Shown here: piece after piece, positions 8,738-23,113 of the stretch
Numbering within the stretch: position 1 is the stretch's first letter
Layout: every line of letters begins with the position of its first letter
From: Arthrobacter sp. YD4
GTDB lineage: Bacteria > Actinomycetota > Actinomycetes > Actinomycetales > Micrococcaceae
Direction: 5' to 3'
Assembly: GCF_030410515.1 (NCBI RefSeq)
Contig: NZ_JAUHHD010000005.1
Span: 1 to 64,000 of the forward strand
DNA length: 64,000 bases
Translations under genes and position numbers: made by a program
Notes under the pieces: generated by a model
The model's database searches: none
What the model saw: the letters and a program-made list of their open reading frames with translations, nothing else
Told to the model about the DNA's origin: nothing

Positions 8738-9259
8738 TTAGAACGGGCCGTAGCGGTGCCGGATGTGCCGCCGGTCATGGCGGGCCTGCCAGAATTCCAG
8801 CTCCCTGGGCCGTAGCGCGTACAGCTGCCAGGCAGGGTTGGTGCTGCCGTCGGCTCCGGGCCGGGCGTCCCAGTCGGCGGCGGAGGCCTCGGCGGAGAGT
8901 TCCAGGACCTCGCCGGCGACGCGGACCTGGCGTCCCAGCGGCTGCCAGAAGAAGTTGAGCGCGGCGTTGGGGTTTTCGGCCAGTTCCCGGCCCTTGCGGG
9001 ACTCACGGGAGGTGGCGAAGTGCCAGCCGGCGTCGTCGATGTCCTTGAGGATCAGCATCCTGGCCGAGGGGCGGCCCTGCGCGTCGGCGGTGGCCAGGCT
9101 GCAGGCGTTGGGCTGCGGCACCCCGGCGGCCAGGGCCTCGTCGAACCACTGCCGGAACAGCTGCTCCGGGTCCTCCGGGGCCAGCTGCGGATCGAAGTCG
9201 GGAAGCTCGGCCGGGAAGTCTGGCAGGGCGCGCAGCATGCGCCGGAAGGATTCGCTCAT
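8738..9259 (-). CDS. pdxH: Pyridoxamine 5'-phosphate oxidase family protein, PdxH type (short)
   Basis: FMN-dependent oxidase that makes pyridoxal 5'-phosphate. The N-terminal half has the FMN-binding SARMLILKDIDDAGWHFATS pattern near residues 66-85 and an NPNAALNFFWQPLGRQVRV strand pair. The C-terminus matches the PdxH dimer region, ELEFWQARHDRRHIRHRY. At 173 residues it is 30-50 shorter than typical PdxH: the usual segment between the VRV strand and the C-terminal domain is replaced by a short linker of about 35 residues. It could be a compact PdxH or a related flavoprotein. TAGCAT lies 6 nt before the ATG. Confidence 0.8.
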   Translation of the reverse strand: MSESFRRMLRALPDFPAELPDFDPQLAPEDPEQLFRQWFDEALAAGVPQPNACSLATADAQGRPSARMLILKDIDDAGWHFATSRESRKGRELAENPNAALNFFWQPLGRQVRVAGEVLELSAEASAADWDARPGADGSTNPAWQLYALRPRELEFWQARHDRRHIRHRYGPF

Positions 9260-9265
9260 TCCGCC

Positions 9266-9271
9266 ATGCTA
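9266..9271 (-). promoter_or_regulatory. -10 element of the pdxH-type gene
   Basis: TAGCAT ends 6 nt before the ATG at 9259, a leaderless layout. It lies just beyond the large palindrome that follows argH. Confidence 0.45.
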
Positions 9272-9300
9272 GAGCGGGAAGCTCCGGCGGCCAACGCAGA

Positions 9301-9391
9301 ACGCTCCCTCACCTTTGGCAGGAAATCCACCGACGCTCCTGCAACGGGTGCAGGAGCGTCGGTGGAAACGCTGCCAGAAGTGAGGGAGCGT
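9301..9391. repeat. Long interrupted palindrome downstream of argH
   Basis: A 91-bp hairpin-forming element. The inner arms 9327-9343 and 9349-9365 are perfect over 17 bp around a 5-nt loop. A short middle stem (CTGCCA) and an outer perfect 12-bp stem (ACGCTCCCTCAC with its complement ending at 9391) are separated by small internal loops. It starts 10 nt after the argH stop and ends before the pdxH promoter. It lacks a T-run, so it looks more like a REP-type mobile palindrome or an mRNA 3'-end stabiliser than a classical terminator. Confidence 0.8.
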
Positions 9392-9400
9392 CCGGAGGAG

Positions 9401-12039
<2,639 letters not shown>

Positions 12040-12108
12040 TTCAAATGCTCCTTATGTTGGGGAATTCTGTTGGGTCGTTGGTACAAGTGTGCGCCACGGA
12101 CGGCCGGT

Positions 12109-12639
12109 CTATTGGCCGGTTTCGTCGGCCATGGCGAGGAAGCGGGCGGCGACGTCGGCCCCGCCGGCCGGGTCGCGGGTGACCAGCAGGACGGTGTCGT
12201 CCCCGGCGATGGTGCCCAGGATGGACGGCATCACCGAGTGGTCGATCGCCAGGGCGAGGAAGTTCGCGGCTCCCGGCGGGGTCCGGAGCACCACGAGGTT
12301 TCCGGAGGCCTCGGCGGTGACCAGCAGTTCGCCGCAGAGCCGGGCGAGGCGCGCGTCCAGGATTTCCTGGGTAACGCCACTCTTGGCGCCGCGTTCGCCG
12401 CCCTCGCCGGGGACGGCGTAGACCAGGACACCTTCCTTGCCGCGGACCCGGACGGCGCCGAGTTCCACCAGGTCCCGGGACAGGGTGGCCTGGGTGACCT
12501 GCACGCCGTCGTCCGCCAGCAGGGCCGCCAGCTCGGCCTGGGATCGGACGGATTCGCCGGTCAGGATCGCGGCGATCCGGGCCTGGCGGGCCGTTTTGGT
12601 GGCCGGGCTGGCGCCCTGCGCGGCGGGCTGGACGGACAT
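12109..12639 (-). CDS. argR: Arginine repressor ArgR
   Basis: Hexameric, arginine-sensing repressor of the arg operon. The 176 residues have the N-terminal winged helix-turn-helix, with [25 protein letters not shown] near residues 33-57, and the C-terminal oligomerisation/arginine-binding domain ending with the family pattern [14 protein letters not shown]. The start ATG at 12639 shares a base with the argF stop (TGATG). Sitting inside the operon it controls, it should autoregulate. Confidence 0.95.
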   Translation of the reverse strand: MSVQPAAQGASPATKTARQARIAAILTGESVRSQAELAALLADDGVQVTQATLSRDLVELGAVRVRGKEGVLVYAVPGEGGERGAKSGVTQEILDARLARLCGELLVTAEASGNLVVLRTPPGAANFLALAIDHSVMPSILGTIAGDDTVLLVTRDPAGGADVAARFLAMADETGQ

Positions 12640-13646
12640 CAGTCCGCCCCGTCGACCGGTGCCAGGCCCTCGACGACGGCGAGGCCGGAGCGGTGCATCA
12701 GCCAGGCCATCAGGGCTTTCTGGGCGTGCAGCCGGTTTTCGGCTTCGTCCCAGACCACTGACTGCGGGCCGTCGATCACGCCGGCGGAGATCTCGTAGCC
12801 GCGGTAGGCGGGCAGGCAGTGCAGCACGACGGCGTCGGGCGCGGCGAGGGTCATGGCGTCCTCGTCGACGGAGTAGTCCCGGAACAGCTGCATCCGGGCT
12901 TCCTTCTCGTCCTCCTGGCCCATGGAGACCCAGGTGTCGGTGGCGACGACGTCGGCGCCGCGCAGGGCCTCGGCGGCGTCGGCCGTGATGAGAACGGAGC
13001 CGCCGGTCCCGGCGGCGCGTTCCTCGGCGGCGGCGACGATCTCCGGCGCCGGCAGGTAGCCCTCCGGGCCGCTGATCCGAACGTGCATGCCGGCGGTGAC
13101 GCCGGCCAGCAGGTAGGAGTTGGCCATGTTGTTGGCCGCGTCGCCGAGGTAGCTCATGGTCAGGCCGGCGAGGGAGCCCTTGTGCTCCTTGATGGTCAGC
13201 AGGTCGGCCAGGAGCTGGCACGGGTGGTAGTCATCGCACAGGGCGTTGATGACGGGGACGGCGGAGTTCGCGGCCATGGCGACCAGTCCCTGGTGCGCTC
13301 CGGTGCGCCATACGATCGTGGAGACCATGCGTTCGAGGACCTTTGCGGTGTCCTCGACGGATTCCTTGTGGCCGATCTGGGCCTCGCCGGGGTTGATGAT
13401 CAGCGCGTTGCCGCCCATGTCCGCGACGCCGGTGGCGAAGGAAACCCGGGTACGGGTGGAGGTCTTGTCGAAGATGACGGCGACGGTCTTCCGGCCGCTG
13501 GCCTCGGCGGCGTAGGGCTGCACGCTGTACGGGGCGGCCTTCATCCGGACGGCCAGGTCCAGCACCTCGGCCTGTTCGGCCGGGGTCAGGTCCGTGTCCT
13601 TGAGGAAGTGGCGGGTCTTCGGCTTTGACATGGCAGTCGCAGTCAC
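12639..13646 (-). CDS. argF: Ornithine carbamoyltransferase
   Basis: Makes citrulline from ornithine and carbamoyl phosphate. The 335 residues carry the carbamoyl phosphate motif DKTSTRTR, the HPCQ motif ([10 protein letters not shown]) and the ornithine-side HCLPAYRG motif. Start is taken as GTG at 13646, which overlaps the argD stop as GTGA and has AAAGGA upstream; an ATG 15 nt downstream has no ribosome-binding site. Confidence 0.95.
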   Translation of the reverse strand: MTATAMSKPKTRHFLKDTDLTPAEQAEVLDLAVRMKAAPYSVQPYAAEASGRKTVAVIFDKTSTRTRVSFATGVADMGGNALIINPGEAQIGHKESVEDTAKVLERMVSTIVWRTGAHQGLVAMAANSAVPVINALCDDYHPCQLLADLLTIKEHKGSLAGLTMSYLGDAANNMANSYLLAGVTAGMHVRISGPEGYLPAPEIVAAAEERAAGTGGSVLITADAAEALRGADVVATDTWVSMGQEDEKEARMQLFRDYSVDEDAMTLAAPDAVVLHCLPAYRGYEISAGVIDGPQSVVWDEAENRLHAQKALMAWLMHRSGLAVVEGLAPVDGAD

Positions 13647-14953
13647 TGGGCGTCCTTTGCGGTCTGGAGGAGGGCCGGCAGTGCGGCCAGGAAGCTGTCC
13701 GCCTGCGCCTCGGTGAGGATCAGCGGCGGGGCCAGGCGGATGGTGTGCGGGCCGGGGCTGTTGATGATGAACCCGGCGTCCAGGGCGGCGGCGACGACGG
13801 CGGGGGCGACGTCGGCGTCGAGGTCGAAGCCGATGAGCAGCCCTTCGCCGCGGACCTCGATGACGCCGTCGATCCCGGCGAGGCCGGCGCGCAGGCGTTC
13901 CCCCACCTCCCGGACGTGGGCGAGCACCTGCTGGTTCTCCAGCACGTGCAGGGTGGCCAGGGCGGCAGCGGTGGCTACGGGGTTGCCGCCAAAGGTGGTG
14001 CCGTGTTGGCCGGCGGTGAGCAGCGCGGAGACCTCCGGGCCGTAGGTGATGAGGGCCCCGATCGGGAAGCCGCCGCCGAGTCCCTTGGCGAGGGTCACGG
14101 CGTCGGGCACGATCCCGGCGTCCTCGCTGGCCAGCCACTTCCCGGTCCGGCCGATGCCGGTCTGGACCTCGTCCAGGATCAGCAGCGCGCCGGCGGCGCT
14201 GGTGGCCTCGCGGGCGGCCTTGAGGTAGCCGGCGGGCAGGGGCCGGACGCCGGCCTCACCCTGGATGGGTTCGAGGATGACGGCGGCCGTGGTCTCGTCG
14301 ATCTCGGCCAGCAGGGCGTCGATGTCGCCGAACGGGACGTGGACGACGCCGCCGGGCAGGGGCGCGAAGGGGGCCCGGTAGGCCTCCTTGTAGGTCAGCG
14401 CCAGCGCGCCCATGGTCCGGCCGTGGAAGGCGCCCTCCAGCGCGATGATCTTGGTGCGCGGGGCCTCGCCGCTGTCCGGACCGGCGCCCGTGTTGCGGCG
14501 GGCGAGCTTGAACGCGGCCTCGACTGCCTCGGTGCCGGAGTTCGCGAAGAAGACCTTGGACCCGGCGGGGGCCTTGGCGATCTCCAGCAGCTTCTCGGCC
14601 AGGGCCACCTGGGTGGGGCTGGTGAAGAAATTGGAGACATGGCCCAGGGTGGAGAGCTGGCTGGAAATCACCGAGGTGACGAAGGGGTGGGCGTGGCCGA
14701 GGGCGTTGACGGCGATGCCGCCGAGCAGGTCCAGGTATTCCTTGCCATCGGCGTCCCAGACCAGGCAACCCGCGCCGCGCACCAGCACCCGCTGGGGCGC
14801 CCCGAAGACGCCCAGCAGCGAGGACGAGTAGCGCGAAAGCCAGTCTGCTCCATTGCTGCTCGGAACGATGGTGGTTGCGGCGGCCTCCGCAGCGATGGGG
14901 CCCCCATCGCTGCTGCGGCCTTCAGCCGAATGGCTCAGTTCGGTGCTGCTCAC
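13643..14953 (-). CDS. argD: Acetylornithine aminotransferase
   Basis: PLP enzyme converting N-acetylglutamate semialdehyde to acetylornithine. The 436 residues show [31 protein letters not shown], the [14 protein letters not shown] motif with the PLP-binding Asp, and the [13 protein letters not shown] lysine site. The N-terminus carries about 35 extra, poorly conserved residues; the DNA coding for part of this is a near-perfect palindrome (14889-14913). Start is GTG overlapping the argB stop (GTGA), with GAGGAAG upstream. Confidence 0.95.
   Translation of the reverse strand: MSSTELSHSAEGRSSDGGPIAAEAAATTIVPSSNGADWLSRYSSSLLGVFGAPQRVLVRGAGCLVWDADGKEYLDLLGGIAVNALGHAHPFVTSVISSQLSTLGHVSNFFTSPTQVALAEKLLEIAKAPAGSKVFFANSGTEAVEAAFKLARRNTGAGPDSGEAPRTKIIALEGAFHGRTMGALALTYKEAYRAPFAPLPGGVVHVPFGDIDALLAEIDETTAAVILEPIQGEAGVRPLPAGYLKAAREATSAAGALLILDEVQTGIGRTGKWLASEDAGIVPDAVTLAKGLGGGFPIGALITYGPEVSALLTAGQHGTTFGGNPVATAAALATLHVLENQQVLAHVREVGERLRAGLAGIDGVIEVRGEGLLIGFDLDADVAPAVVAAALDAGFIINSPGPHTIRLAPPLILTEAQADSFLAALPALLQTAKDAQ
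14889..14913. repeat. Palindrome inside the argD 5' coding region
   Basis: GCAGCGATGGGG and its exact complement flank a single central base. The 25-bp element sits in the non-conserved N-terminal extension of argD and would fold into a stable hairpin about 40 nt into the message. Confidence 0.75.
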
Positions 14954-15885
14954 TTTGAGTTCACTTCCTCATCGGGGACGACCTGGGTGCCGATGCCGGC
15001 GGTCGTAAAGGTTTCCAGGAGCATCGAGTGGGCCAGCCGCCCGTCGACGATGTGGGCGCGCTCGACGCCGTCGTCGACCGCCTTCAGGCAGGCCGCCATC
15101 TTCGGGATCATGCCGGACTCCAGGCGCGGCAGCATCCCGCGCAGCTCGGAGGCGGTCAGCGAGGAGATCAGCGAGGACTTGTCCGGCCATTTCGCGTAGA
15201 GGCCCTCGACGTCGGTCAGGATGACCAGCTTGGAGGCGCCCAGGGCGGAGGCGACGGCCGCGGCCGCGGTGTCCGCGTTGACGTTCAGGACCTGCCCGGT
15301 GGTGGAGCCGTCCGCCTCGATTTCGGGGGCGACGGTGGAGATGACGGGAATCCGGCCGGCGGCGATGATGTCCAGGATGCCCTCGGGGTTCACGCCGACC
15401 ACCTCGCCCACCAGGCCCAGGTCCACGTCCTCGCCGTCGACGACGGTGCCGGTCCGGACGGCCTGCAGCAGGCCGCCGTCCTCGCCGGACATGCCGACGG
15501 CGTAGGGGCCGTGGGAGTTGATCAGGCCCACCAGTTCCCGGCCCACCTGGCCGGTGAGGACCATCCGGACCACGTCCATGGCCTCGGGCGTGGTGACGCG
15601 CAGCCCGCCCTTGAACTCGGATTCGATCCCGAGCCGGCCGAGCATCGCGTTGATCTGCGGGCCGCCGCCGTGCACCACCACCGGGTGGATGCCGACGTGG
15701 TGCAAGAAAACCACGTCCTCGGCGAAGGCGCGGCGCAGCTCGTCGTTGACCATGGCGTTGCCGCCGTATTTGATCACCATGGTGGTGCCGGCGAAGCGCT
15801 GGATCCAGGGCAGCGCCTCGATCAGCGTGCCGGCCTTGTCCTGCGCGTCCGCCATGGAGGTGGTCTCGCGGGCTTCGGTGCTCAT
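14950..15885 (-). CDS. argB: Acetylglutamate kinase
   Basis: Phosphorylates N-acetylglutamate and is usually the arginine-feedback step in actinobacteria. The 311 residues have the amino-acid-kinase motifs [10 protein letters not shown] near residue 36, VHGGGPQIN and [13 protein letters not shown], plus a SGMIPKMAA motif near the C-terminus. Stop overlaps the argD start by GTGA. Confidence 0.96.
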   Translation of the reverse strand: MSTEARETTSMADAQDKAGTLIEALPWIQRFAGTTMVIKYGGNAMVNDELRRAFAEDVVFLHHVGIHPVVVHGGGPQINAMLGRLGIESEFKGGLRVTTPEAMDVVRMVLTGQVGRELVGLINSHGPYAVGMSGEDGGLLQAVRTGTVVDGEDVDLGLVGEVVGVNPEGILDIIAAGRIPVISTVAPEIEADGSTTGQVLNVNADTAAAAVASALGASKLVILTDVEGLYAKWPDKSSLISSLTASELRGMLPRLESGMIPKMAACLKAVDDGVERAHIVDGRLAHSMLLETFTTAGIGTQVVPDEEVNSK

Positions 15886-15941
15886 GGTCGGTGGTCCCTT
15901 CCGGGTGGTGGGGTGTTCGTCGGGTGGTGTCCGGCGGCCGG

Positions 15942-18187
<2,246 letters not shown>

Positions 18188-18327
18188 TCTCGCGGGCCGA
18201 CGTCTGGACCCTACCGTGCCCTCTTCCCCGTCATGGATGCTGGGCGGAGCCCGGGCCGGTCCCTAGGATGGTCACAGCACCCCGGGCACGGACCGCCCTG
18301 CCCGGAAGGCCCACACGAAGGAGTCAC

Positions 18328-19293
18328 ATGACGCACGCTATTGTCGCCCGGCAGGCCGGCGGCCCGGAAGTCCTTGAGCTCTCCCCCATCGACCGGCCCG
18401 TCCCCGGCCCCGGCCAGCTGCTGATCAAGGTTGCCGCGGTCGGGGTGAACTTCATCGACACCTACAAGCGCAGCGGCGTCTACAAGGTGGACTACCCCTT
18501 CATCCCCGGCTCCGAGGCCTCCGGCACCGTCGAGGAAACCGGCGACGGCGTGACCGGCTTCTCCGCGGGCGACCGCGTCGCCACCGCCGAGGGCGTAGCC
18601 TGCTACTCCGGGTACGCGCTGGTGGACGCGGACAAGGCGCTGCCGGTGCCCGACGGCGTCGACGACTTCACCGCCGCCGCCCTGCCGCTCCAGGGCATCA
18701 CCGCGCACTACCTGATCAACTCGACCTTCGAGGTGCAGTCCGGCCAGACCGTGCTGCTGCACGCCGGCGCCGGCGGCGTGGGCCTGCTGCTGATCCAGCT
18801 GCTCAAAGCCAAGGGCGCGCGGGTCATCACCACCGTTTCCACCGACGAGAAGGAGGCCCTGGCCCGCGAAGCCGGCGCAGACCACGTGCTGCGGTACGAG
18901 GGATTCGGGGCCAAGGTGCGGGAACTCACCAACGGCGAAGGCGTGCACGTGGTGTACGACGGCGTCGGCAAGGACACCTTCGACGATTCGCTCGCGGCGC
19001 TCAGGGTCCGCGGCACCCTGGTGCTCTTCGGCGCCGCCTCCGGCCCGGTCCCGGCGGTGGATCCGCAGCGGCTGAACTCCGGCGGCTCGCTCTACCTCAC
19101 CCGGCCCACCATCGTCCACTACCTGCGGGACGCGAAGGAACGCCGTTGGCGCTCGGACGAGCTCTTCGCCGCCGTCGCCGACGGCAGCCTCAAGGTGCGG
19201 ATCGGCGCGAAGTACGACCTGGCCGACGCGGCGTCCGCGCACACGGACCTGGAACAGCGGCGCACCACCGGCAAGGTCCTGCTGGTCCCATAA
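18328..19293 (+). CDS. NADPH:quinone oxidoreductase (zeta-crystallin-like, MDR family)
   Basis: Zinc-independent medium-chain reductase that reduces quinones with NADPH. The 321 residues show GVNFIDTYKRSG near 38-49, the family stretch LPLQGITAHYL, and the nucleotide-binding motif HAGAGGVGLLLIQL. The ATG has GAAGGAG 7 nt upstream. It is divergent from argC and ends in a bidirectional terminator shared with pheT. Confidence 0.88.
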   Translation: MTHAIVARQAGGPEVLELSPIDRPVPGPGQLLIKVAAVGVNFIDTYKRSGVYKVDYPFIPGSEASGTVEETGDGVTGFSAGDRVATAEGVACYSGYALVDADKALPVPDGVDDFTAAALPLQGITAHYLINSTFEVQSGQTVLLHAGAGGVGLLLIQLLKAKGARVITTVSTDEKEALAREAGADHVLRYEGFGAKVRELTNGEGVHVVYDGVGKDTFDDSLAALRVRGTLVLFGAASGPVPAVDPQRLNSGGSLYLTRPTIVHYLRDAKERRWRSDELFAAVADGSLKVRIGAKYDLADAASAHTDLEQRRTTGKVLLVP

Positions 19294-19318
19294 CGGCCAG
19301 CGTCACGTCCGCAACGAG

Positions 19319-19356
19319 AAAAGCTCCCCGCAACCGGCAGGTTGCGGGGAGCTTTT
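19319..19356. terminator. Bidirectional terminator between the quinone oxidoreductase gene and pheT
   Basis: A perfect 16-bp stem (19319-19334 with 19341-19356) around a 6-nt loop. It has A-runs on the left and T-runs on the right, so it works for both converging transcripts. Confidence 0.92.
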
Positions 19357-19419
19357 TCGTGGTGCCGGTTCGTACCGACGGATCCTGTTAGCCCAGGACC
19401 CCTTTAGCGCTGCGCCCTG

Positions 19420-21963
19420 TTACCGCTGGACGGCGCCGAAGCGTTCGTGTGCGGCGGCCACGGCCAGATCACGGGCGGCCGAGGCCTCGTCCGCGGTCAG
19501 GGTGCGGTCGTCTGCGCGGAAGCGCAGGTTGAAGGCCAGGGACTTCTTGCCGTCCTCGATGCCCTTACCGGCGTAGACGTCGAACAGGGACACCTCTTCC
19601 AGCAGATCGCCGGCGCCCTCGCGGAGCGCCTCCAGCACGTCCCCGGCGGGCACATCGGCCGCCACCACGAGGGCGACGTCCTGGGTGGCCACCGGGTAGC
19701 CGGAGATGGGCCGGGCGACGATCACGTCGGCGGCCGCCTCGAACAGGGCGTCCGCGTTCAGTTCCAGCGCCACCGAGCGGGCGGGCATGTCGTGCGCCGC
19801 GAGCAGCTTGGGGTGCAGTTCGCCGGCGTAGCCGATCACCTCGCCGGTGCGCAGCGCCAGCTGCGCGGCCCGGCCGGGGTGGAATGCCTGGTGGCTGCCC
19901 TGGCTGACGACCAGTTCGACGCCGAGGACGTCGCCGGCCAGCCGGGCGATGTCCAGCGCGTCGGCGTAGTCCCAGGCCCGCGGGGTGTGGGCCGGGGCGG
20001 CCGGGCTGTCGTGGCCGGTCAGCACGGCCGCCAGGTGCAGCGGCTGGTCCGGGACGCCGTCGAACAGTCCGTCGAGGACCTCCTCGGCGGGGCGGGCGCC
20101 CAGCGGCGGGATCGAGGCGGTGCCGAGGGTCTCCCCCGGCAGGAAGACCAGGCCGGTCTCGTAGAGAGCCAGGTCACGGAAGCCGCGGGAGTGGTTCCGC
20201 TTCGCCACCTCGATCAGGCCGGGCAGGATCGAGGTGCGCAGGAAGCCCTGTTCCTCGCTGATCGGGTTGGCCAGCTTAAGCGCCTTCCGGTCCGCCCCGG
20301 CAACCGGGGTGCCGAAGGTGTCGTTGGCGGCCTTGGAGACGAACGGGTAGGCCAGCACCTCGGTGAGGCCGGCGTCGGCGAGGGCCTGGACCAGGCGGCG
20401 GCGCTGCTGCTGCACGCGGGTCAGGCCGCGGCCCGGCGGGGCCACCGGCAGCGTGGCGGGGATCTTGTCGTAACCCACCAGCCGCGCGATTTCCTCGGAC
20501 AGGTCTTCCTTGGTCTCCAGGTCCGTCCGCCAACTCGGGGCCGTGACGGCGTACCCGTCGTCGGTGGTGCGGACGTCGGCGCCGAGGTCCCGGAGCGAGG
20601 TGAGGATCTGCTCCTCGGTGAAGTCGATGCCGATCCGCTCCGAGGCGAAGGTTGCCGGGAGGTCCACGGTGACGGAGTCCGGCGCGGTGCCCACGTCGGT
20701 GCCCTCGGCGTCGGCCGTTCCGCCGGCGAGCTCCACCAGCAGGTCGACCACGCGCTGGGCGGCCACCGGGGCGACGTACCAGTCGACGCCGCGCTCGAAG
20801 CGCTTGGACGCCTCGGACGGGAGCTTGTGGCGGCGGCGGGACCGGGCGATCGACACCTCGTCGAAGTGTGCGGACTCGACCAGGATGTTGGTGGTGGCGT
20901 CGGAGACCTCGGTCGCCGCGCCGCCCATCACGCCGGCGATGCCGATCGCGCCGGAACCGTCCGTGATCAGCAGGTCCTCGGCGTCGAGCGTGCGCTCCTT
21001 GTCGTCGAGGGTGGTGATCTTCTCGCCCTGGGCCGCGCGGCGGACGACGATGCCGCCGGTGAGGGTGTCCAGGTCGTAGCAGTGCGTGGGCTGACCCAGC
21101 TCGAGCATCACGTAGTTGGAGATGTCCACCGGCAGCGAGATGGACCGGATGCCGGCGAGCCGCAGCCGGGAGACCATCCACGGCGGGGTCGGCTTCGTGG
21201 CGTCGACACCGCGGACGGTGCGGGCCACGAACCGGTCGCAGCCGGCATTTCCGTAGATCGGGGCGTCGTCGTTGAGCTTGATGTCGAAGCCGCCGGAAAG
21301 TTCCGCCGGGGCGGTGACCTTCGACGCCGGGTCCGTGAACGGCGTTCCGGTGGCGTGGGCGTATTCACGGGCCACGCCGCGGATCGAGAACGCGTAGCCC
21401 CTGTCCGGGGTGACGTTGATTTCCGCGGCCTGGTCGTAGAGGCCGAGCAGTTCCATCGCGTCGGTGCCGATTTCCGGGTCAAGCCCGATGCGGGAGAGCA
21501 CCAGGATGCCGTCGTGGTCATCGCCGATGCCGAGTTCCCGCACGGAGGCGATCATGCCGGCGGAGAGGTGGCCGTAGGTTTTGCGCGCGGAGATGCGGAA
21601 GTCGCCGGGCAGCACGGCGCCCGGAAGGGTGACCACCACCTTGTCGCCCTCGACGAAGTTGTGCGCGCCGCAGATGATGCCCTGCACGCCGGAGGGGTCG
21701 ATGCCCTCGCCGGTGAGGGTCTGCTGCTGACCCTCGGGGACCACGCGGACCTGGCACCAGTTGATGGTCTTGCCGTTGGACTGGGGTTCCTTGACCAGGG
21801 ACAGCACCTGGCCGACGACGATGGGACCCTGCAGGGTGTCGGTGGGCCGGTGCACGGCCTCTTCTTCGAAGCCGACCTTCACGAGGTCGGCCATGACTTC
21901 CTCGGCGCTCGCACCGGCAGGAACGGCCGCGAATTCACGCAGCCAGGAAAGGGGGATACGCAC
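19420..21963 (-). CDS. pheT: Phenylalanyl-tRNA synthetase beta subunit
   Basis: Large subunit of the alpha2-beta2 enzyme. The 847 residues begin with RIPLSWLREF, then the OB-fold tRNA-binding domain (about 40-150, with CGAHNF), the B3/B4 editing domain in the middle, B5, the catalytic-like core, and the C-terminal ferredoxin-like anticodon domain ending at FGAVQR. Start is GTG at 21963, 2 nt after the pheS stop, with GGAGAT in front. Longer in-frame extensions are only shadows of pheS. Confidence 0.97.
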   Translation of the reverse strand: MRIPLSWLREFAAVPAGASAEEVMADLVKVGFEEEAVHRPTDTLQGPIVVGQVLSLVKEPQSNGKTINWCQVRVVPEGQQQTLTGEGIDPSGVQGIICGAHNFVEGDKVVVTLPGAVLPGDFRISARKTYGHLSAGMIASVRELGIGDDHDGILVLSRIGLDPEIGTDAMELLGLYDQAAEINVTPDRGYAFSIRGVAREYAHATGTPFTDPASKVTAPAELSGGFDIKLNDDAPIYGNAGCDRFVARTVRGVDATKPTPPWMVSRLRLAGIRSISLPVDISNYVMLELGQPTHCYDLDTLTGGIVVRRAAQGEKITTLDDKERTLDAEDLLITDGSGAIGIAGVMGGAATEVSDATTNILVESAHFDEVSIARSRRRHKLPSEASKRFERGVDWYVAPVAAQRVVDLLVELAGGTADAEGTDVGTAPDSVTVDLPATFASERIGIDFTEEQILTSLRDLGADVRTTDDGYAVTAPSWRTDLETKEDLSEEIARLVGYDKIPATLPVAPPGRGLTRVQQQRRRLVQALADAGLTEVLAYPFVSKAANDTFGTPVAGADRKALKLANPISEEQGFLRTSILPGLIEVAKRNHSRGFRDLALYETGLVFLPGETLGTASIPPLGARPAEEVLDGLFDGVPDQPLHLAAVLTGHDSPAAPAHTPRAWDYADALDIARLAGDVLGVELVVSQGSHQAFHPGRAAQLALRTGEVIGYAGELHPKLLAAHDMPARSVALELNADALFEAAADVIVARPISGYPVATQDVALVVAADVPAGDVLEALREGAGDLLEEVSLFDVYAGKGIEDGKKSLAFNLRFRADDRTLTADEASAARDLAVAAAHERFGAVQR

Positions 21964-21965
21964 TG

Positions 21966-23027
21966 TTAAATCTCCATCCCGAAGTGCTCGCTGAAACGTA
22001 CATCGCCTTCGATCATGTCGCGCATGTCGCCGACCTCGTTGCGGAACATGAGGGTCCGCTCGATGCCCATGCCGAAGGCAAAACCTGAATAGACGTCCGG
22101 GTCGATGCCGGCCGCGCGGAGCACGTTCGGGTTGACCATGCCGCAGCCGCCCCACTCGATCCAGCGGGGGCCGCCCTTGGCGCCGGGGTGCCAGATGTCG
22201 AGCTCGGCGGAGGGCTCGGTGAACGGGAAGTAGTTGGGGCGCAGCCGGATCTGGGCCTCGTCGCCGAACATCTGCCGGGCGAAGTGCTCCAGGGTGCCGC
22301 GCAGGTCCGCCATGGACAGCTTCTTGTCGATGGCGAGGCCCTCGAACTGGTGGAACACCGGGGTGTGAGTGGCGTCCAGCTCGTCGGTGCGGAACACCTT
22401 GCCGGGGCAGAGGACGTAGATCGGGACCTCGCGCTCGAGCATGGAGCGGACCTGCACCGGGGAGGTGTGGGTGCGCATGAGAAGGTGCGCCTCGGGCGGC
22501 TCGACGAAGAAGGTGTCCTGCATTTCGCGGGCCGGGTGGTCCGGCTTGAAGTTCAGCGCGTCGAAGTTGAACCACTCGGATTCAACCTCGGGGCCCTCCG
22601 CGATCTCCCAGCCCATGCCGACGAAGATGTCAGCGACGCGGTCCTGGAGGGTGGAGAGCGGGTGGCGGGCACCGGCACGACGACGGCGTGGGGCGGCCGT
22701 GACGTCGACGGTCTCCTCGACCAGGATGCGGGCGTCGTTTTCGGCCTCGAGTTCCGCGGTGCGGTCCGCGAGCGCCTTGTTGATCCGTCCGCGGGAGGCT
22801 CCCATCAGCTTGCCGGCGGCGGCCTTCTGATCCTTGAGCAGGCCGCCGATTTCGCGATTGGCCAGGCTCAGGGCGGACTTCTCGCCCGTGTGCGCAAGGC
22901 GGGCGGCCTTGAGCTCTTCGAGGGTGGAGGCCGCGGCAATGGCGGCGACGGCCTGCTCTACGGCGGCGTTGATGGCGGCTTCATCCAGAGGGTTCGGGAC
23001 GGCGGCGCCCGGCAAGGTGTCAGTCAT
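21966..23027 (-). CDS. pheS: Phenylalanyl-tRNA synthetase alpha subunit
   Basis: Catalytic subunit. The 353 residues have an N-terminal coiled-coil arm (about 20-95) and class II motifs: motif 2 region [11 protein letters not shown], and motif 3 [15 protein letters not shown]. Start ATG at 23027; a TAGACT hexamer lies about 40 nt upstream. Operon with pheT. Confidence 0.97.
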   Translation of the reverse strand: MTDTLPGAAVPNPLDEAAINAAVEQAVAAIAAASTLEELKAARLAHTGEKSALSLANREIGGLLKDQKAAAGKLMGASRGRINKALADRTAELEAENDARILVEETVDVTAAPRRRRAGARHPLSTLQDRVADIFVGMGWEIAEGPEVESEWFNFDALNFKPDHPAREMQDTFFVEPPEAHLLMRTHTSPVQVRSMLEREVPIYVLCPGKVFRTDELDATHTPVFHQFEGLAIDKKLSMADLRGTLEHFARQMFGDEAQIRLRPNYFPFTEPSAELDIWHPGAKGGPRWIEWGGCGMVNPNVLRAAGIDPDVYSGFAFGMGIERTLMFRNEVGDMRDMIEGDVRFSEHFGMEI

Positions 23028-23065
23028 CTACTGTTCTTCGCTACGAGTCGGGTGGTGTCTGAACC

Positions 23066-23071
23066 AGTCTA
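23066..23071 (-). promoter_or_regulatory. Possible -10 element of pheST
   Basis: TAGACT lies 38 nt before the pheS ATG. The match to the -10 pattern is the only support; no T-box or leader peptide was recognised in the short leader. Confidence 0.3.
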
Positions 23072-23101
23072 GTTGACGGCGCCGGAGCCCCGGCCGGGGT
23101 C

Positions 23102-23107
23102 TAGCAT
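23102..23107 (+). promoter_or_regulatory. -10 element of the HExxH membrane protein gene
   Basis: TAGCAT ends 6 nt before the ATG at 23114, predicting a leaderless message. Confidence 0.4.
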
Positions 23108-23113
23108 GGCCCC

